A stretch of 64,000 bases of DNA from an uncultured Ruminococcus sp. (GCA_902787825.1 CADAHS010000007.1:1-64000); one strand, 5' to 3'. Numbered from the stretch's first letter, positions 34,102-44,417 are shown. Notes: generated by a model from the sequence alone, not told the origin. Made by a program: numbers and translations.

Positions 34102-35202
34102 ATGGAGATAATCAACAAATCCGACAAAAAACTTCTTGAAGAATACGAAGCATTCGCAAGCACCAGCAGATACGGTAACTTCATGCAGTCTATCCTGTGG
34201 CCGAAGGTCAAGGACAACTGGGGCTGGGACGCTGTTATCTCAAGAGATAAAGACGGAAAAATAAGAGGCACCTGCCTTGTTATAATCAAAAAGATCCCTA
34301 TTTTTGGCTGCACATTCCTTTATGCACCCCACGGTCCCGTCTGCGACTGGCGTGATAAAGAGGTCATGACCGACCTTTTTGAAGGCATAAAGGTACTTGC
34401 AAAGAAGTACAAATGCTACCAGTTCATGTGGGATCCCTGCCACGAGGAAAAGGATAAGGACATTTCCGAAATGATAATCTCCATGGGCTTCAAACATACC
34501 TATAATGCACCCGAGCTGACGACCATACAGGCACGCAACAACTATATGCTGCGCAATATCGAGGGAAAAACTCCCGACGAGGTAATGATGACCTTCCAGC
34601 CCGACTGGAGAAACAGGATAAGAAAAGCCGGAAGAAAAGGGGTAGTCTGCAAAGCCTGCGGCACCGAAGCTCTTGACGATTTCTATCCTCTGATGCAGGC
34701 AACCGGCATCAGGGACGGCTTCTCCATTCGATCAAAGGAGTATTTCGTCAAAATGCTCAACGGACTTGGCGAGAAGCATTGCCGCCTGTTCATGTGCTAT
34801 GTCGAGGAAGACGGCAAACAGATACCGCTCTCAGGAGCAGTCACCACCCAGTATGCCGGCAAGACCTGCTACGTCTACGGCGCATCTGCCAACCACCACA
34901 GAAACCTTTACCCTAACTACCTCATGCAGTGGACTATGATAAACTGGGCGATCCAAGGCAAGAACTATATCTACGATTTTCAGGGAATACCATTTTATAA
35001 AGACCCCGAGCACCCGAACTACGGTGTTTATAAGTTCAAAAAGGGCTTTAACGGCGAGGTCGTAACCTATGCAGGCGAATTTTTCTATGTATTCAAACCG
35101 TTCATGAAAAAGATCGTCGATCTGTGCGAAAAGCTTGTAATGTGGAAGCACGACAGAAAAACCAAAAAGCTGCTCAAAAACCGCAATAAAGATATGCAGT
35201 AA
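34102..35202 (+). CDS. FemABX-family peptidoglycan cross-bridge aminoacyltransferase
   Basis: A 366-aa protein with the paired GNAT-like domains of FemX/MurM, which add amino acids from aminoacyl-tRNA to lipid II. Recognisable parts: FASTSRYGNFMQSILWPKVKDNWGWDAVISRD, YAPHGPVCDWRD, TIQARNNYMLRNIEGKTPDEVMMTFQPDWRNRIRKAGRKGV, and the C-terminal YDFQGIPFYKDPEHPNYGVYKFKKGFNGEVVTYAGEF. ATG 34102 follows GGGGAAGG. With the MraY-like and VanY-like genes nearby it forms a loose cell-wall neighbourhood. Confidence 0.93.
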   Translation: MEIINKSDKKLLEEYEAFASTSRYGNFMQSILWPKVKDNWGWDAVISRDKDGKIRGTCLVIIKKIPIFGCTFLYAPHGPVCDWRDKEVMTDLFEGIKVLAKKYKCYQFMWDPCHEEKDKDISEMIISMGFKHTYNAPELTTIQARNNYMLRNIEGKTPDEVMMTFQPDWRNRIRKAGRKGVVCKACGTEALDDFYPLMQATGIRDGFSIRSKEYFVKMLNGLGEKHCRLFMCYVEEDGKQIPLSGAVTTQYAGKTCYVYGASANHHRNLYPNYLMQWTMINWAIQGKNYIYDFQGIPFYKDPEHPNYGVYKFKKGFNGEVVTYAGEFFYVFKPFMKKIVDLCEKLVMWKHDRKTKKLLKNRNKDMQ

Positions 35203-35240
35203 AGAAGCAAAAAGTAAGAATCAAGAGGCAAGAATAATAA
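35203..35240. repeat. Heptanucleotide repeat cluster C
   Basis: Five plus-strand units: GAAGCAA AAAGTAA GAATCAA GAGGCAA GAATAAT, immediately after the FemX-like stop and before its terminator. Confidence 0.6.
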
Positions 35241-35245
35241 ACGTG

Positions 35246-35272
35246 AGGCAGGACTCAGCTCCTGCCTTTTTT
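35246..35272 (+). terminator. Terminator of the FemX-like gene
   Basis: Stem AGGCAGGA / TCCTGCCT, loop CTCAGC, then TTTTTT. Confidence 0.88.
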
Positions 35273-35298
35273 CTGCTCATTTTAATAATTTGCAAATA

Positions 35299-35342
35299 AA
35301 ATTATATAATCCTCTTGACAAATTATATAATCGTGATATAAT
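35299..35342 (+). promoter_or_regulatory. Promoter of the RHH gene with two direct repeats
   Basis: TTGACA (35315-35320), 16-bp spacer, TATAAT (35337-35342). AAATTATATAATC occurs at 35299-35311 and again at 35320-35332, a 21-bp (two-turn) period that brackets the -35. Ribbon-helix-helix proteins bind such repeats cooperatively, so autoregulation by the next gene is inferred. Confidence 0.7.
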
Positions 35343-35377
35343 ATTATTGAACGATAAAGAAAAAAGGAGGCAGTCAA

Positions 35378-36034
35378 ATGTCAAAAAGCGTTTATAGTCT
35401 CGTGCTTGACGATGAGGTAGTCAGCGAGGTCGATAAGCTTGCCTGCCGAATGAATACCAGCCGCAGCAGCCTTATCAATACAATACTTGCGCAGAAGCTT
35501 GAATTGAATACACCCGAAATGCGAATGAAGGAGATCTTTGATGCAATGCGAGCGCTCGTGGACGACCGCTTTCAGCTTGTCGAGCAGCCAAGTGATTCGA
35601 TGCTTTCAATGAAAAGCCTGCTGAAATATAAATATCGCCCGACGATCCGATACAGCGTCGAGCTTGCAAGGGATCTCGGCGGAAAGGTCGGCAGACTAAA
35701 GGTCCGCTTCCGCACCACCTCCGATAGCCTGATACGAGTAACCGATGGCTTTTTCAGGCTCTGGCAGCAGCTTGAAAGGTCGCACCTTTCACATATGTTT
35801 GAGGGAGGCTTCCCCTGCACCGTGACCCACGGCTGCTTCACGAGGGACTTTTATTCCCCCAAGCAGGAAAGCCTCAGCGACGAGGATATCGGAAATGCGA
35901 TCGGACGGTATATCGAGCTTATGGACTCGTGTATCCAGAATTACTTTGACAATCTTGATGACCCCGGGCTTGCCGCAAAGCTCACCGAGCAAACGTATAC
36001 CAACTATCTGAAAAAAGGCGTTCTGATCCTTTAG
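35378..36034 (+). CDS. Ribbon-helix-helix protein with unknown C-terminal domain
   Basis: A 218-aa protein. Residues 1-45 (YSLVLDDEVVSEVDKLACRMNTSRSSLINTILAQKL) form a clear CopG/Arc-type ribbon-helix-helix DNA-binding domain. The remaining 170 residues include a beta-rich, basic part (KYKYRPTIRYSVELARDLGGKVGRLKVRFRTTSDSLIRVTDGFFRLW) and an acidic helical end, and belong to no family I recognise. It is 74 bp upstream of clpB on the same strand with no terminator between, so it may regulate or accompany clpB expression. Confidence 0.8.
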   Translation: MSKSVYSLVLDDEVVSEVDKLACRMNTSRSSLINTILAQKLELNTPEMRMKEIFDAMRALVDDRFQLVEQPSDSMLSMKSLLKYKYRPTIRYSVELARDLGGKVGRLKVRFRTTSDSLIRVTDGFFRLWQQLERSHLSHMFEGGFPCTVTHGCFTRDFYSPKQESLSDEDIGNAIGRYIELMDSCIQNYFDNLDDPGLAAKLTEQTYTNYLKKGVLIL

Positions 36035-36108
36035 CATTCACAAAACTCTGATATGCTGCAGCGATCAGCCGCAAAACTATAATATAAAAATGAAAGGTGG
36101 TCTGAAAA

Positions 36109-38727
36109 ATGAATGTTCAGAAATTGACCCAGAAATCTATAGAAGCCCTGCAAAATGCGCAGTCTGCTGCTTCCAGCTACGGCAACCAGACCGTCGATCA
36201 GCAGCACCTTATGCTTGCCCTGCTCACCCAGGAAAATGGGCTTATCCCCCAGCTGCTCACTAAAATGGAAGTCGATCCCGATAATTTCAAAGCAGCTGTC
36301 ACCCAGTCCGTAAATACGATCCCCAAGGTCAGCTTCTCCGGCGGACGACAGGCTGATTCTGTCTATGTGTCCAATGATTTGGACAGAAGTATGACCGATG
36401 CCGAAGAGTGCGCAAAGCGTATGAAAGACGAGTATGTGTCAGTTGAGCATATCATGCTTGGCATGATAGATATGCCAAACAGCGAGATGAAAAAGCTCTT
36501 TCATACCTTCAACATCACCCGTGACGAGTTTTTGCAGGTGCTCCAGTCCGTAAGAGGCAACGCCACCGTCACCAGCCAGAACCCCGAGGAGACCTACGAT
36601 GTGCTCAAAAAGTACGGTCAGGATCTTGTCGAGCTTGCAAGAGCTAATAAGCTTGACCCCGTTATCGGACGTGACAGCGAGATACGAAACGTTATCCGTA
36701 TCCTCTCCCGAAAAACCAAGAACAACCCCTGCCTTATCGGTGAACCTGGTGTCGGAAAGACCGCTATCGCCGAGGGTCTTGCACAGCGTATCGTCAGCGG
36801 AGATGTCCCCGATAACCTCAAGGACAGACAGATTTTCAGCCTCGATATGGGTGCGCTCATCGCAGGCGCAAAGTATCGTGGCGAGTTTGAGGAGCGTTTC
36901 AAGGCAGTCGTACAGGAGATCAAGAAATCAGAGGGCAGGATAATCCTGTTCATCGACGAGCTTCATAACATCGTCGGCGCAGGCAAATCCGACGGCGCAA
37001 TGGACGCAGGCAACCTGCTCAAACCAATGCTTGCAAGAGGCGAACTGCATTGTATCGGTGCTACTACCCTCAACGAGTACCGCCAGTATATCGAAAAAGA
37101 TGCCGCCCTCGAAAGACGTTTTCAGCCCGTAATGGTCAACGAACCGACCGTTGAGGATACCATCTCCATTCTGCGTGGACTGAAGGAACGCTACGAGGTC
37201 TTTCACGGCGTAAAGATCCAGGATCAGGCGCTCATCTCCGCCGCCGTGCTTTCAAACCGCTATATCAGCGACAGATTTCTGCCCGATAAAGCGATCGACC
37301 TCGTTGACGAAGCCTGTGCGCTTATCCGTACCGAAATGGACTCTATGCCTACCGAGCTTGACGAAATAAGAAGAAAGATCCTCCAGCACGAGATCGAGGA
37401 GACCGTGCTCAAAAAGGAGAACGATAAGCTTGCCCTCGAACAGCTTCACGACGTGCAAAAAGAGCTTGCCCAGATGCGTGAGCAGTTCAATGAGATGAAA
37501 GCAAAGTGGGAAAACGAAAAGTCCGCTATCTCCAAAGTTCAGAAACTGCGTGAGGATATCGAAGCCTGCTCCAAGGACATCGAGAAAGCCGAGCGTGAGT
37601 ATGACCTCAACAAACTTGCAGAACTCAAATACGGCAAAATGGCTCAGCTCCAGCAGCAGCTTGCACAGGAAGAGGCAAAAGCCGAAAAGTCCGCAGCAAA
37701 CAATACCCTTTTGCGTGATAAAGTCACCGAGGAGGAGATCGCAAGGATAATCGGCCGCTGGACAGGTATCCCGGTCTCAAAGCTCGTTGAAAGCGAGAGA
37801 GATAAGCTTCTGCGTCTGCCCGATATCCTCCACGAGCGTGTCATCGGACAAAACGAAGCCGTCGAGCTTGTCTCACAAGCGATCCTGAGATCCCGTGCAG
37901 GCATAGCAAATCCTAACCAGCCGATCGGAAGCTTCCTGTTTCTCGGACCTACCGGTGTCGGAAAGACCGAGCTTGCCAAAGCGCTTGCGCAAGCCCTGTT
38001 TGACGATGAAAACAACATCGTGCGTATAGATATGAGCGAGTATATGGAGAAATTCAGCGTCAGCCGGCTTATCGGAGCGCCTCCGGGATACGTCGGCTAT
38101 GAGGAAGGCGGTCAGCTCACCGAAGCCGTCAGAAGAAAGCCGTATTCCGTCGTGCTGCTTGATGAGATAGAAAAAGCCCACCCCGATGTGTTCAATATTC
38201 TCCTGCAAGTCCTCGACGACGGCAGAATAACCGATTCTCAGGGCAGAACAGTCGATTTCAAGAATACAATAATAATTCTCACCTCAAACCTCGGCTCACC
38301 CTATATTCTCGAAGGCATCAACGAGAACGGCGAGATCTCCGAAACTGCCCGCAAACAGGTCGATGATCTGCTGCATAAGCAGTTCCGTCCCGAGTTCCTT
38401 AACAGACTTGATGAGATCATCTGCTATAAACCGCTGATGCGCTCCGAGATCGGCAGTATCGTTGACCTTATGCTCTCGCAGCTGCAAAAACGCCTTGCCG
38501 ACAAGCACCTCACCATCGAGGTTTCCGATAAAGCCAAGGAAGCGATCATCTCGCAGGGCTATGATCAGAACTTCGGCGCAAGACCTCTGAAAAGGTTTAT
38601 CCAGAGAAAGATCGAGACCCTCATCGCCAAAAAGCTCATCGCCGAGGATATCTCCCCCGAGTCCATCCTCAGCATCGACTACAACGGTTCGGATTTCACC
38701 CTTGAGATCATTTACCAGGCACAGTGA
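36109..38727 (+). CDS. clpB: ATP-dependent disaggregase ClpB
   Basis: An 872-aa AAA+ chaperone that rescues aggregated proteins with DnaK. N-terminal Clp repeat domain (1-150), first ATPase with Walker [16 protein letters not shown], a long coiled-coil middle domain (about 400-530, [20 protein letters not shown]), second ATPase with [16 protein letters not shown] and the pore-loop region [17 protein letters not shown], then the D2 C domain. It has the M-domain length of ClpB rather than ClpC and no ClpP-binding tripeptide was noted. No CIRCE or CtsR site is seen; transcription probably begins at the RHH promoter. Confidence 0.97.
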   Translation: MNVQKLTQKSIEALQNAQSAASSYGNQTVDQQHLMLALLTQENGLIPQLLTKMEVDPDNFKAAVTQSVNTIPKVSFSGGRQADSVYVSNDLDRSMTDAEECAKRMKDEYVSVEHIMLGMIDMPNSEMKKLFHTFNITRDEFLQVLQSVRGNATVTSQNPEETYDVLKKYGQDLVELARANKLDPVIGRDSEIRNVIRILSRKTKNNPCLIGEPGVGKTAIAEGLAQRIVSGDVPDNLKDRQIFSLDMGALIAGAKYRGEFEERFKAVVQEIKKSEGRIILFIDELHNIVGAGKSDGAMDAGNLLKPMLARGELHCIGATTLNEYRQYIEKDAALERRFQPVMVNEPTVEDTISILRGLKERYEVFHGVKIQDQALISAAVLSNRYISDRFLPDKAIDLVDEACALIRTEMDSMPTELDEIRRKILQHEIEETVLKKENDKLALEQLHDVQKELAQMREQFNEMKAKWENEKSAISKVQKLREDIEACSKDIEKAEREYDLNKLAELKYGKMAQLQQQLAQEEAKAEKSAANNTLLRDKVTEEEIARIIGRWTGIPVSKLVESERDKLLRLPDILHERVIGQNEAVELVSQAILRSRAGIANPNQPIGSFLFLGPTGVGKTELAKALAQALFDDENNIVRIDMSEYMEKFSVSRLIGAPPGYVGYEEGGQLTEAVRRKPYSVVLLDEIEKAHPDVFNILLQVLDDGRITDSQGRTVDFKNTIIILTSNLGSPYILEGINENGEISETARKQVDDLLHKQFRPEFLNRLDEIICYKPLMRSEIGSIVDLMLSQLQKRLADKHLTIEVSDKAKEAIISQGYDQNFGARPLKRFIQRKIETLIAKKLIAEDISPESILSIDYNGSDFTLEIIYQAQ

Positions 38728-38749
38728 AACGATCATTTGTTTACGATCA

Positions 38750-38787
38750 AAAACAGGTCTGTGGAATAGTTTCCACAGACCTGTTTT
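38750..38787. terminator. Bidirectional terminator between clpB and cellulase
   Basis: A 17-bp perfect stem AAAACAGGTCTGTGGAA / TTCCACAGACCTGTTTT with loop TAGT. Confidence 0.92.
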
Positions 38788-38837
38788 CATTAGTTTTCAT
38801 TTTAAAGTATTCCGGGAAAGAGTTTTTCCCTGCATCA

Positions 38838-40841
38838 TCACAGAGATTTAGCTTCCGTCAGATTGATACCGTTTGCGCCAAGCTTTATCTGGTGGTCAAG
38901 CCCTACGAACTTGCCGCCCTGCTGCCACAGTACCTCCTTGACAAAGTTGTACTTTTCAGTGTCCCACGTTCTGAAATCGTCAAGCACCAGTCCGCCCGTG
39001 TCTCCTGAGTTTGCGTTGAAGCACCAGAAGGTGTGGTTGAGATGGTTTTGCTTGATGAGCTGCCTCATGTATGTCATCCACTTGAGGTTAGGCTCCTTCA
39101 TAAATCCGCCCCACTCACCGATAAGCAGCGGCGCAGTGTTGTTTTTGTGTATGTAGAACCAGTTGTCCTGCCAGCAGTCCTTCATCAGACTGTCAAATGT
39201 GTAATCGCTCTTGAACCACGGCTGCTCATAAACAGTCGGACCATAGTCGTGCGGCGAGTAGACCAGCTTGTCCTTGTACTTTCCGAGATCTATCGGATAA
39301 TCCTTGACAGCTCTGAGATTTCCGCCCCACCAGTTGAAATAGTAGTCCTTCTCATCTGTGGACGAGTAATCGCCCTTTGAGTTTTTCGGATATATCTCCG
39401 TGCCCTCGACCATTATCAGCACGTTTGGATTCTTTGCAAGTATCTTTGCCGCCGCAGTTTCCGCAACGTACTTCCAGTTGTTGGCGTCCTTGGAGTCGTT
39501 CCATATAGCAGCGTTTTTACCCTCGTTCGGCTTGCCGTGAGGCTCGTTTTTGAGATCATATGCAATGATCGTGTCGTTGTTGCGATACCTCTCAGCCATC
39601 CACTCCAGCGCCTCATAGAACTTGTCAACACTGATCTTTTCTGTGTACCACAGGTTCACATTGTGACCCGAAGCGTTAGTCTCAGCGCTGTGAATGTCAG
39701 GCATTACCTTCATTCCGTTTTCCTCCGCAAGCTTGAGAAAATAATCAAATATCTGCAAACTGTTGAGGTCGTTGAGCACAGGGTTGTATGCGTTGTTGTA
39801 GTTAGCCTTGGGGTACTCTCCCGCCTTCCACTGCAAAATGAGCTCAGCGGAGATCGGCACTCTTATAAGGTTGAAGCCGTGGTCAGCAATGCTCTTCACC
39901 GTCGGTGCGAGCTGACTGTTCCAAAGCCCGTCGAACGTGTTGGTTCCCGTGTTGTATCCGAACCAGTTCACACCCGTCAGCCAGACCTGCTTGCCGTCTT
40001 TGTCAAGTATCTTGTTTCCGTCCGTGTGAAGCCAGTCATCACCCTGCTTGGCATTTTTAGTCCTCGTCAGCAGCGTAGAAGCGTCAGTCTTTTTCTCGCC
40101 CGTCTGCGTCGTGACCTTGTCTTTTCCGCTGTCCGTTTCTATCTTTCCTGCCTTGACGGTCATCTCCTTGCCGTTGAGCTTTGCGGACTTTATAACGACC
40201 TTGCCCGATGTTCCAATGTTGCAGCCAACGTCCGAAACGCTGCCGCCCTTTTTGATCTCGCCGTTGTGAGAAGCGTTGGTTATCTTCAGCGTGTTTCCGC
40301 TGGTCGTGAAGTTTCCGCACCAGCCGCTGCAAGATTTCAGCCCCTCGACCTCCAGAACGAGCGTCCAGTTTTTGATGTCGCTGTCCGTGTTGTTGACGAT
40401 GTTCAGCGCCAGACCGCTCATCTTCTTGTCGCCGTCCTCCCAGCTGTTGCCGACCGAGTAAGCAAGATAAAGACCCTTTTCAAGCTTTTCAGCCTTTGTG
40501 GTCTCCTTTTCCGAGCTGCTGTCCGCAGCGCTTGAACCGCTGTCATCTGCCACACCGCTGACATCACTTATGCTGTCCGTCACGGCCGTTCCGCTTTCGT
40601 CGCTGCTTTCAGCCGACGAAACTGAGGAAGAAGCGTCCTCCCGGGAACTGCTGTCGTCCTTTTTCTTGCCCGAAAGCAATACTATTATCAGCACTACCAG
40701 CAGTAATATTATCGTCACACCCATTACAGCAAAGCCAATTATTATCTTTTTGTTTGTGTCACCCTTAGCCTTGCCGGTATCCGCAGACGATGTCTCTGAC
40801 TGCCCGTCAGCAGCCGGCTTGTTGTTCTCATCATTAGCCAT
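38838..40841 (-). CDS. Membrane-anchored GH5 cellulase with CBM2-like module
   Basis: A 667-aa protein. After a 32-residue cytoplasmic tail comes a membrane anchor (IIIGFAVMGVTIILLLVVLIIVLL), a Ser/Asp-rich linker (about 60-115), a cellulose-binding, CBM2-like beta domain (YSVGNSWEDGDKKMSGLALNIVNNTDSDIKNWTLVLEV...KSCSGWCGNFTT) and a GH5 barrel starting VWLTGVNWFGYNTG. The acid/base Glu is in IIAYDLKNEPHG and the nucleophile in LLIGEWGGFM. Unlike secreted or cellulosomal enzymes it is tethered to the membrane. ATG 40841 has GGAGAG upstream; an in-frame TTG at 40856 overlaps that site. Confidence 0.93.
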   Translation of the reverse strand: MANDENNKPAADGQSETSSADTGKAKGDTNKKIIIGFAVMGVTIILLLVVLIIVLLSGKKKDDSSSREDASSSVSSAESSDESGTAVTDSISDVSGVADDSGSSAADSSSEKETTKAEKLEKGLYLAYSVGNSWEDGDKKMSGLALNIVNNTDSDIKNWTLVLEVEGLKSCSGWCGNFTTSGNTLKITNASHNGEIKKGGSVSDVGCNIGTSGKVVIKSAKLNGKEMTVKAGKIETDSGKDKVTTQTGEKKTDASTLLTRTKNAKQGDDWLHTDGNKILDKDGKQVWLTGVNWFGYNTGTNTFDGLWNSQLAPTVKSIADHGFNLIRVPISAELILQWKAGEYPKANYNNAYNPVLNDLNSLQIFDYFLKLAEENGMKVMPDIHSAETNASGHNVNLWYTEKISVDKFYEALEWMAERYRNNDTIIAYDLKNEPHGKPNEGKNAAIWNDSKDANNWKYVAETAAAKILAKNPNVLIMVEGTEIYPKNSKGDYSSTDEKDYYFNWWGGNLRAVKDYPIDLGKYKDKLVYSPHDYGPTVYEQPWFKSDYTFDSLMKDCWQDNWFYIHKNNTAPLLIGEWGGFMKEPNLKWMTYMRQLIKQNHLNHTFWCFNANSGDTGGLVLDDFRTWDTEKYNFVKEVLWQQGGKFVGLDHQIKLGANGINLTEAKSL

Positions 40842-40979
40842 GATACCACTCTCCAAATTCTATTCAGACTAAAATAGTTTTTCATTCTCACACCGGGCAA
40901 TACTGCTATTAAACAGTATACCCGCCGCCGAGCCGTGATTTCCGCTTTTTCAGCCTCTGACCCGGACATCAGTGATTAG

Positions 40980-41008
40980 ATTATATCATATGTTATTTTA
41001 AATTACAA
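40980..41008 (-). promoter_or_regulatory. Cellulase promoter
   Basis: Minus-strand TTGTAA (41003-41008), 17-bp spacer, TATAAT (40980-40985). About 140 bp of leader follow, containing the inverted repeat ATACTG-CTATTAAA-CAGTAT near 40901-40920. Confidence 0.65.
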
Positions 41009-41136
41009 CATTGAACAAAAAATTGTTACAACTTCACAACTATTTGCTAAGATTTATCTCAGCACCCTTCTGTTTGTTTCCACCCAAAAACGGCGCTTCC
41101 CCTTTGACCCAAAAGCTCATAAACCCTGCGCCTTGC

Positions 41137-41165
41137 TTGACAATCGCAGTGCAGTGTAGTATAAT
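41137..41165 (+). promoter_or_regulatory. ilvB promoter (perfect consensus)
   Basis: TTGACA (41137-41142), 17-bp spacer, TATAAT (41160-41165), only 48 bp before ATG 41214, so there is no room for a T-box leader. Confidence 0.85.
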
Positions 41166-41213
41166 AATTTAGTATAATCAAATTTGACAAAAAATATCAC
41201 AAGGAGTGTTTTT

Positions 41214-42902
41214 ATGAAACTCAACGGCTCGGATATAATTATGGAATGTCTGCTCGAACAAGGCGTAGATACGGTGTTTGGCTACCCCGGCGGTGCAGTG
41301 CTGAACATCTACGACGCACTTTATAAGTATTCTGATAAGATCCACCATGTCATCACAGCCCACGAGCAGGCTGCCTGCCACGCCGCAGACGGCTATTCAA
41401 GAACTACCGGCAGGACCGGCGTAGTCTTTGCGACCTCAGGTCCGGGTGCCACAAACCTCGTAACCGGTATCGCAACAGCCTATATGGACTCAATACCGCT
41501 TGTTGCGATCACAGGCAACGTACCCAGAAGCCTGCTTGGACTTGACTCTTTCCAGGAGGTAGATATCTGCGGTATCACTATGCCCGTGACCAAGCATAAC
41601 TATATCGTCAAGGATCCCGACAAGTTCCCCGATATCATCAGAGAAGCCTTCTATATCGCCAATGAAGGCAGAAAAGGACCTGTCCTCATCGACGTTCCCA
41701 AGGACATCTCCGCAGCAATGATCGAGTATAGAAAGAAAAAGCCGAAGAAAATAGTCAACCATAACCCCGATACCGTGAATGCCGAGATCGAAAAGGCAGT
41801 CGAGCTAATCAAAGCAAGCAAGCGTCCGTTCATCTACGCAGGCGGCGGTGTCGTTTCCTGCAACGCTGCGGACGAAATGGCTGAGTTCGTTAAAAAGGTC
41901 AACGCCCCCGTCTCCCTCTCGCTTATGGGACAGTGTGCGTTTGACAACACAAAAGAAGAGTATATCGGAATGCTGGGAATGCACGGTACCAAGACCGCTG
42001 CGCTCACCCTCAGCGAGTGCGACCTTATGATAGTGCTCGGATCAAGGTTTTCCGACAGAGTTCTTTGCAACCCCAACACCTTTGCAAACGGCAAGAAGAT
42101 AATCCATATCGAGATCGACCCCGCCGAGATAGGCAAAAATATCGAAGTCTACCACCATGTAACCGGCGACCTTGAATACGTCATCGCCAGAATGACCGAG
42201 CTTCTGCCGCAGCAGACCCATACCAAGTGGATGCAGCAGGTCAAAGCGTGGAAAAAACAGTATGCACTTAAAATGGTGCCTGTTGAGAGCGACGACGAGG
42301 TCCTTCCACAGGACGTTATCGAGCAGCTTGATAAGCTCACAAATGGCAGCGCCATCATCACCACCGAGGTCGGACAGCACCAGATGTGGGCAGCACAGTT
42401 TTATAACTTCAAGTGCGAAAGAAGCTTTGCTTCAAGCGGCGGACTCGGCACCATGGGCTACGGACTCGGCGCAGCCATAGGCAGCAAGCTCGGAAACCCT
42501 GACAGAACAGTTGTAAATATCGCAGGCGACGGCAGCTTCTTTATGAACTGTAATGAGCTTTCCTCTCTTGCAAAGCACAATATCCCCGTTATCGAGCTTG
42601 TGTTTGAAAACGACGTTCTGGGAATGGTAAGACAGTGGCAAAGACTTTTCTACGGAAAAAGATTTTCACAGACCGATATCCAGCGTCATACCGACTTTAT
42701 GAAGCTCGCTGATGCCTTTGGCATCGAAGGTATCCGCATCACTAAGAAAAGCGAGATCAGGCAGGGGCTCAAAAAGGCACTCACATGCGGCAGACCATGC
42801 CTCATAGATGTCGTTATAAACAAGGATATCAACGTCCTCCCAATGGTACCGGCAGGTGCAGACGTTTCAGAACCGATCATGGAGATCGACCTTAGCGTTT
42901 AA
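41214..42902 (+). CDS. ilvB: Acetolactate synthase large (catalytic) subunit
   Basis: A 562-aa thiamine-diphosphate enzyme, first step of valine/isoleucine/leucine synthesis. Motifs: FGYPGGAVLNIYDAL, the catalytic Glu in TAHEQAACHAADGYSRTTGRTGV, and the ThDP/Mg fold GDGSFFMNCNELSSLAKHNIPVIELVFEN. ATG 41214 follows AAGGAGTG. No regulatory subunit (ilvN/ilvH) or ilvC follows, unlike most operons. Confidence 0.96.
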   Translation: MKLNGSDIIMECLLEQGVDTVFGYPGGAVLNIYDALYKYSDKIHHVITAHEQAACHAADGYSRTTGRTGVVFATSGPGATNLVTGIATAYMDSIPLVAITGNVPRSLLGLDSFQEVDICGITMPVTKHNYIVKDPDKFPDIIREAFYIANEGRKGPVLIDVPKDISAAMIEYRKKKPKKIVNHNPDTVNAEIEKAVELIKASKRPFIYAGGGVVSCNAADEMAEFVKKVNAPVSLSLMGQCAFDNTKEEYIGMLGMHGTKTAALTLSECDLMIVLGSRFSDRVLCNPNTFANGKKIIHIEIDPAEIGKNIEVYHHVTGDLEYVIARMTELLPQQTHTKWMQQVKAWKKQYALKMVPVESDDEVLPQDVIEQLDKLTNGSAIITTEVGQHQMWAAQFYNFKCERSFASSGGLGTMGYGLGAAIGSKLGNPDRTVVNIAGDGSFFMNCNELSSLAKHNIPVIELVFENDVLGMVRQWQRLFYGKRFSQTDIQRHTDFMKLADAFGIEGIRITKKSEIRQGLKKALTCGRPCLIDVVINKDINVLPMVPAGADVSEPIMEIDLSV

Positions 42903-42960
42903 CAGATCCGCCTCTCATAAGTAATCAAACGAAAAAACGTAAATAAGCAGGTATCGAAAA

Positions 42961-44277
42961 ATGACTCCTTCTAAAAGATTCCGAGAAAACCTTGTGCTGA
43001 TAATCATCGGGATAATCCTGTTTTTCGTTCTGACAAATTACAGGCTCTTTCTGACTATCATCGCCTATATCTACGATATCCTCTTCCCGGTACTGCTGGG
43101 CGGACTGATAGCCTTTATCCTCAACGTCCCGATGTCGGCGATCGAAAAAAAGCTGTTTAAAAAGCCGAAAAACCCCAAGCGTGAAAAACTTGTCAAAACG
43201 ATCAAGCGGCCCTGCTCTATCCTGCTGACACTGCTCATCGCTATCGGCGTGATAGTGCTTGTGCTTGCCCTTGTTATCCCATCGCTTGCAAAGACCATAT
43301 CCTCGCTCTCGGAGAATATCCCGACGATCGTTGACCACATCGCCGAAACGATAGATAACAACAAGGCTCTGTCCTCACTGTTCAAAAGTCTTGATATCAC
43401 AAAGGACTCTATCGTTGACGGTCTGACCAACTGGCTCAAAACCGGCGTAAGCGCACTGCAATCAATGGATTCCACCGTTTCAGTGGCAACTGCAATATTC
43501 TCATCTATCGTGAACTTCGTGCTCGGCACATTCTTTGCGATATATTTTCTCGCAGAAAAAGAAAAGCTCAAAAGGCAGGCATTGAAATTCTTTGCCGCAT
43601 TTTTCCCCGAAAAAGCGTCCGGCAAGTTTTCAAGGATCGCAAGACGTTCTGTCGATACCTTTGGAAAATTCCTCTCCGGACAGTGCCTTGATGCCGTTCT
43701 GCTCGGTGCACTGACTGCACTGGGAACAACGCTCCTCGGCTTCCCCGACGGCTTGCTCATCGGCGTTGTTATCGCTGTTGCTGCACTCGTGCCTATCTTA
43801 GGCTCGGTAGTCGGAATGAGCATCGGTTTTCTGCTCATATGCGTACATAGCTTTCAGCAGGCAGCCTGGTTTGTCGTTTTCCTGCTTTGTCTTATACAGA
43901 TCGACTGCAACCTCATCTATCCCAGGATCGTCGGCAACTCAGTCGGACTCCCCTCTTTGTGGGTACTTTTTGCCGTAACAGTCGGAGGCAGAGCCTTCGG
44001 AGTTCTGGGAATGTTTATCGCCGTACCTATCTGTGCGATCGTGTACAGTGCCCTCAGCGAGATAGTCAATGACCGTATCAAGAATAAAGATCATTATAAA
44101 AAGCTGCGTGAGGAACGAAAAGCACGGCGTGCGGCACGTTTCGCAGGCGAAACCGTTTACCCTGCCGACGACGAGCCGAACGATCCCGACAGCGACACCC
44201 TCCGCACTGATGATACTGATGATAACAAAACTGCCGCATCAGCCGAGTCTGACCAAACCCCTGAACCAACGCAGTGA
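42961..44277 (+). CDS. AI-2E family transporter (PerM/YtvI-like)
   Basis: A 438-aa membrane protein of the UPF0118 family. About seven to eight helices; a paired N-terminal hairpin (LVLIIIGIILFFVLTNYRLFLTIIAYIYDILFPVLLGGLIAFILNVP), a long periplasmic-side helix region (SLSENIPTIVDHIAETIDNN), and the C-terminal IGFLLICVHSFQQAAWFVVFLLCLIQIDCNLIYPRIVGNSVGLPSLWVLFAV core. Its 60-residue cytoplasmic tail is acidic. The substrate is unknown; the family includes Na/H antiporters and exporters. Confidence 0.92.
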   Translation: MTPSKRFRENLVLIIIGIILFFVLTNYRLFLTIIAYIYDILFPVLLGGLIAFILNVPMSAIEKKLFKKPKNPKREKLVKTIKRPCSILLTLLIAIGVIVLVLALVIPSLAKTISSLSENIPTIVDHIAETIDNNKALSSLFKSLDITKDSIVDGLTNWLKTGVSALQSMDSTVSVATAIFSSIVNFVLGTFFAIYFLAEKEKLKRQALKFFAAFFPEKASGKFSRIARRSVDTFGKFLSGQCLDAVLLGALTALGTTLLGFPDGLLIGVVIAVAALVPILGSVVGMSIGFLLICVHSFQQAAWFVVFLLCLIQIDCNLIYPRIVGNSVGLPSLWVLFAVTVGGRAFGVLGMFIAVPICAIVYSALSEIVNDRIKNKDHYKKLREERKARRAARFAGETVYPADDEPNDPDSDTLRTDDTDDNKTAASAESDQTPEPTQ

Positions 44278-44382
44278 CCGCACTTTTTAGATTTATTGAA
44301 CAAATTACACTAATAAGCGCTCGGTTAGTAAAGTCTTTTTTGAACAAGTTTACAATTTTGCAATCATTCTTGGTCATAAACA

Positions 44383-44411
44383 TTGACATTAAAATACTGT
44401 TGTGCTATACT
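44383..44411 (+). promoter_or_regulatory. Orphan promoter ahead of a gene-free transcript
   Basis: TTGACA (44383-44388), 17-bp spacer, TATACT (44406-44411), one base from perfect consensus, with no plausible protein-coding gene downstream before the terminator at 44560. Confidence 0.8.
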
Positions 44412-44417
44412 GTCATT

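Noticed and set aside
39537-40535. Plus-strand open frame of 332 codons opposite the cellulase
   Set aside because: Antisense of the GH5/CBM coding region; no start signal or domain.
41166-41213. T-box or attenuator leader for ilvB
   Set aside because: Only about 40 nt separate the start of transcription from the ATG, too short for either.
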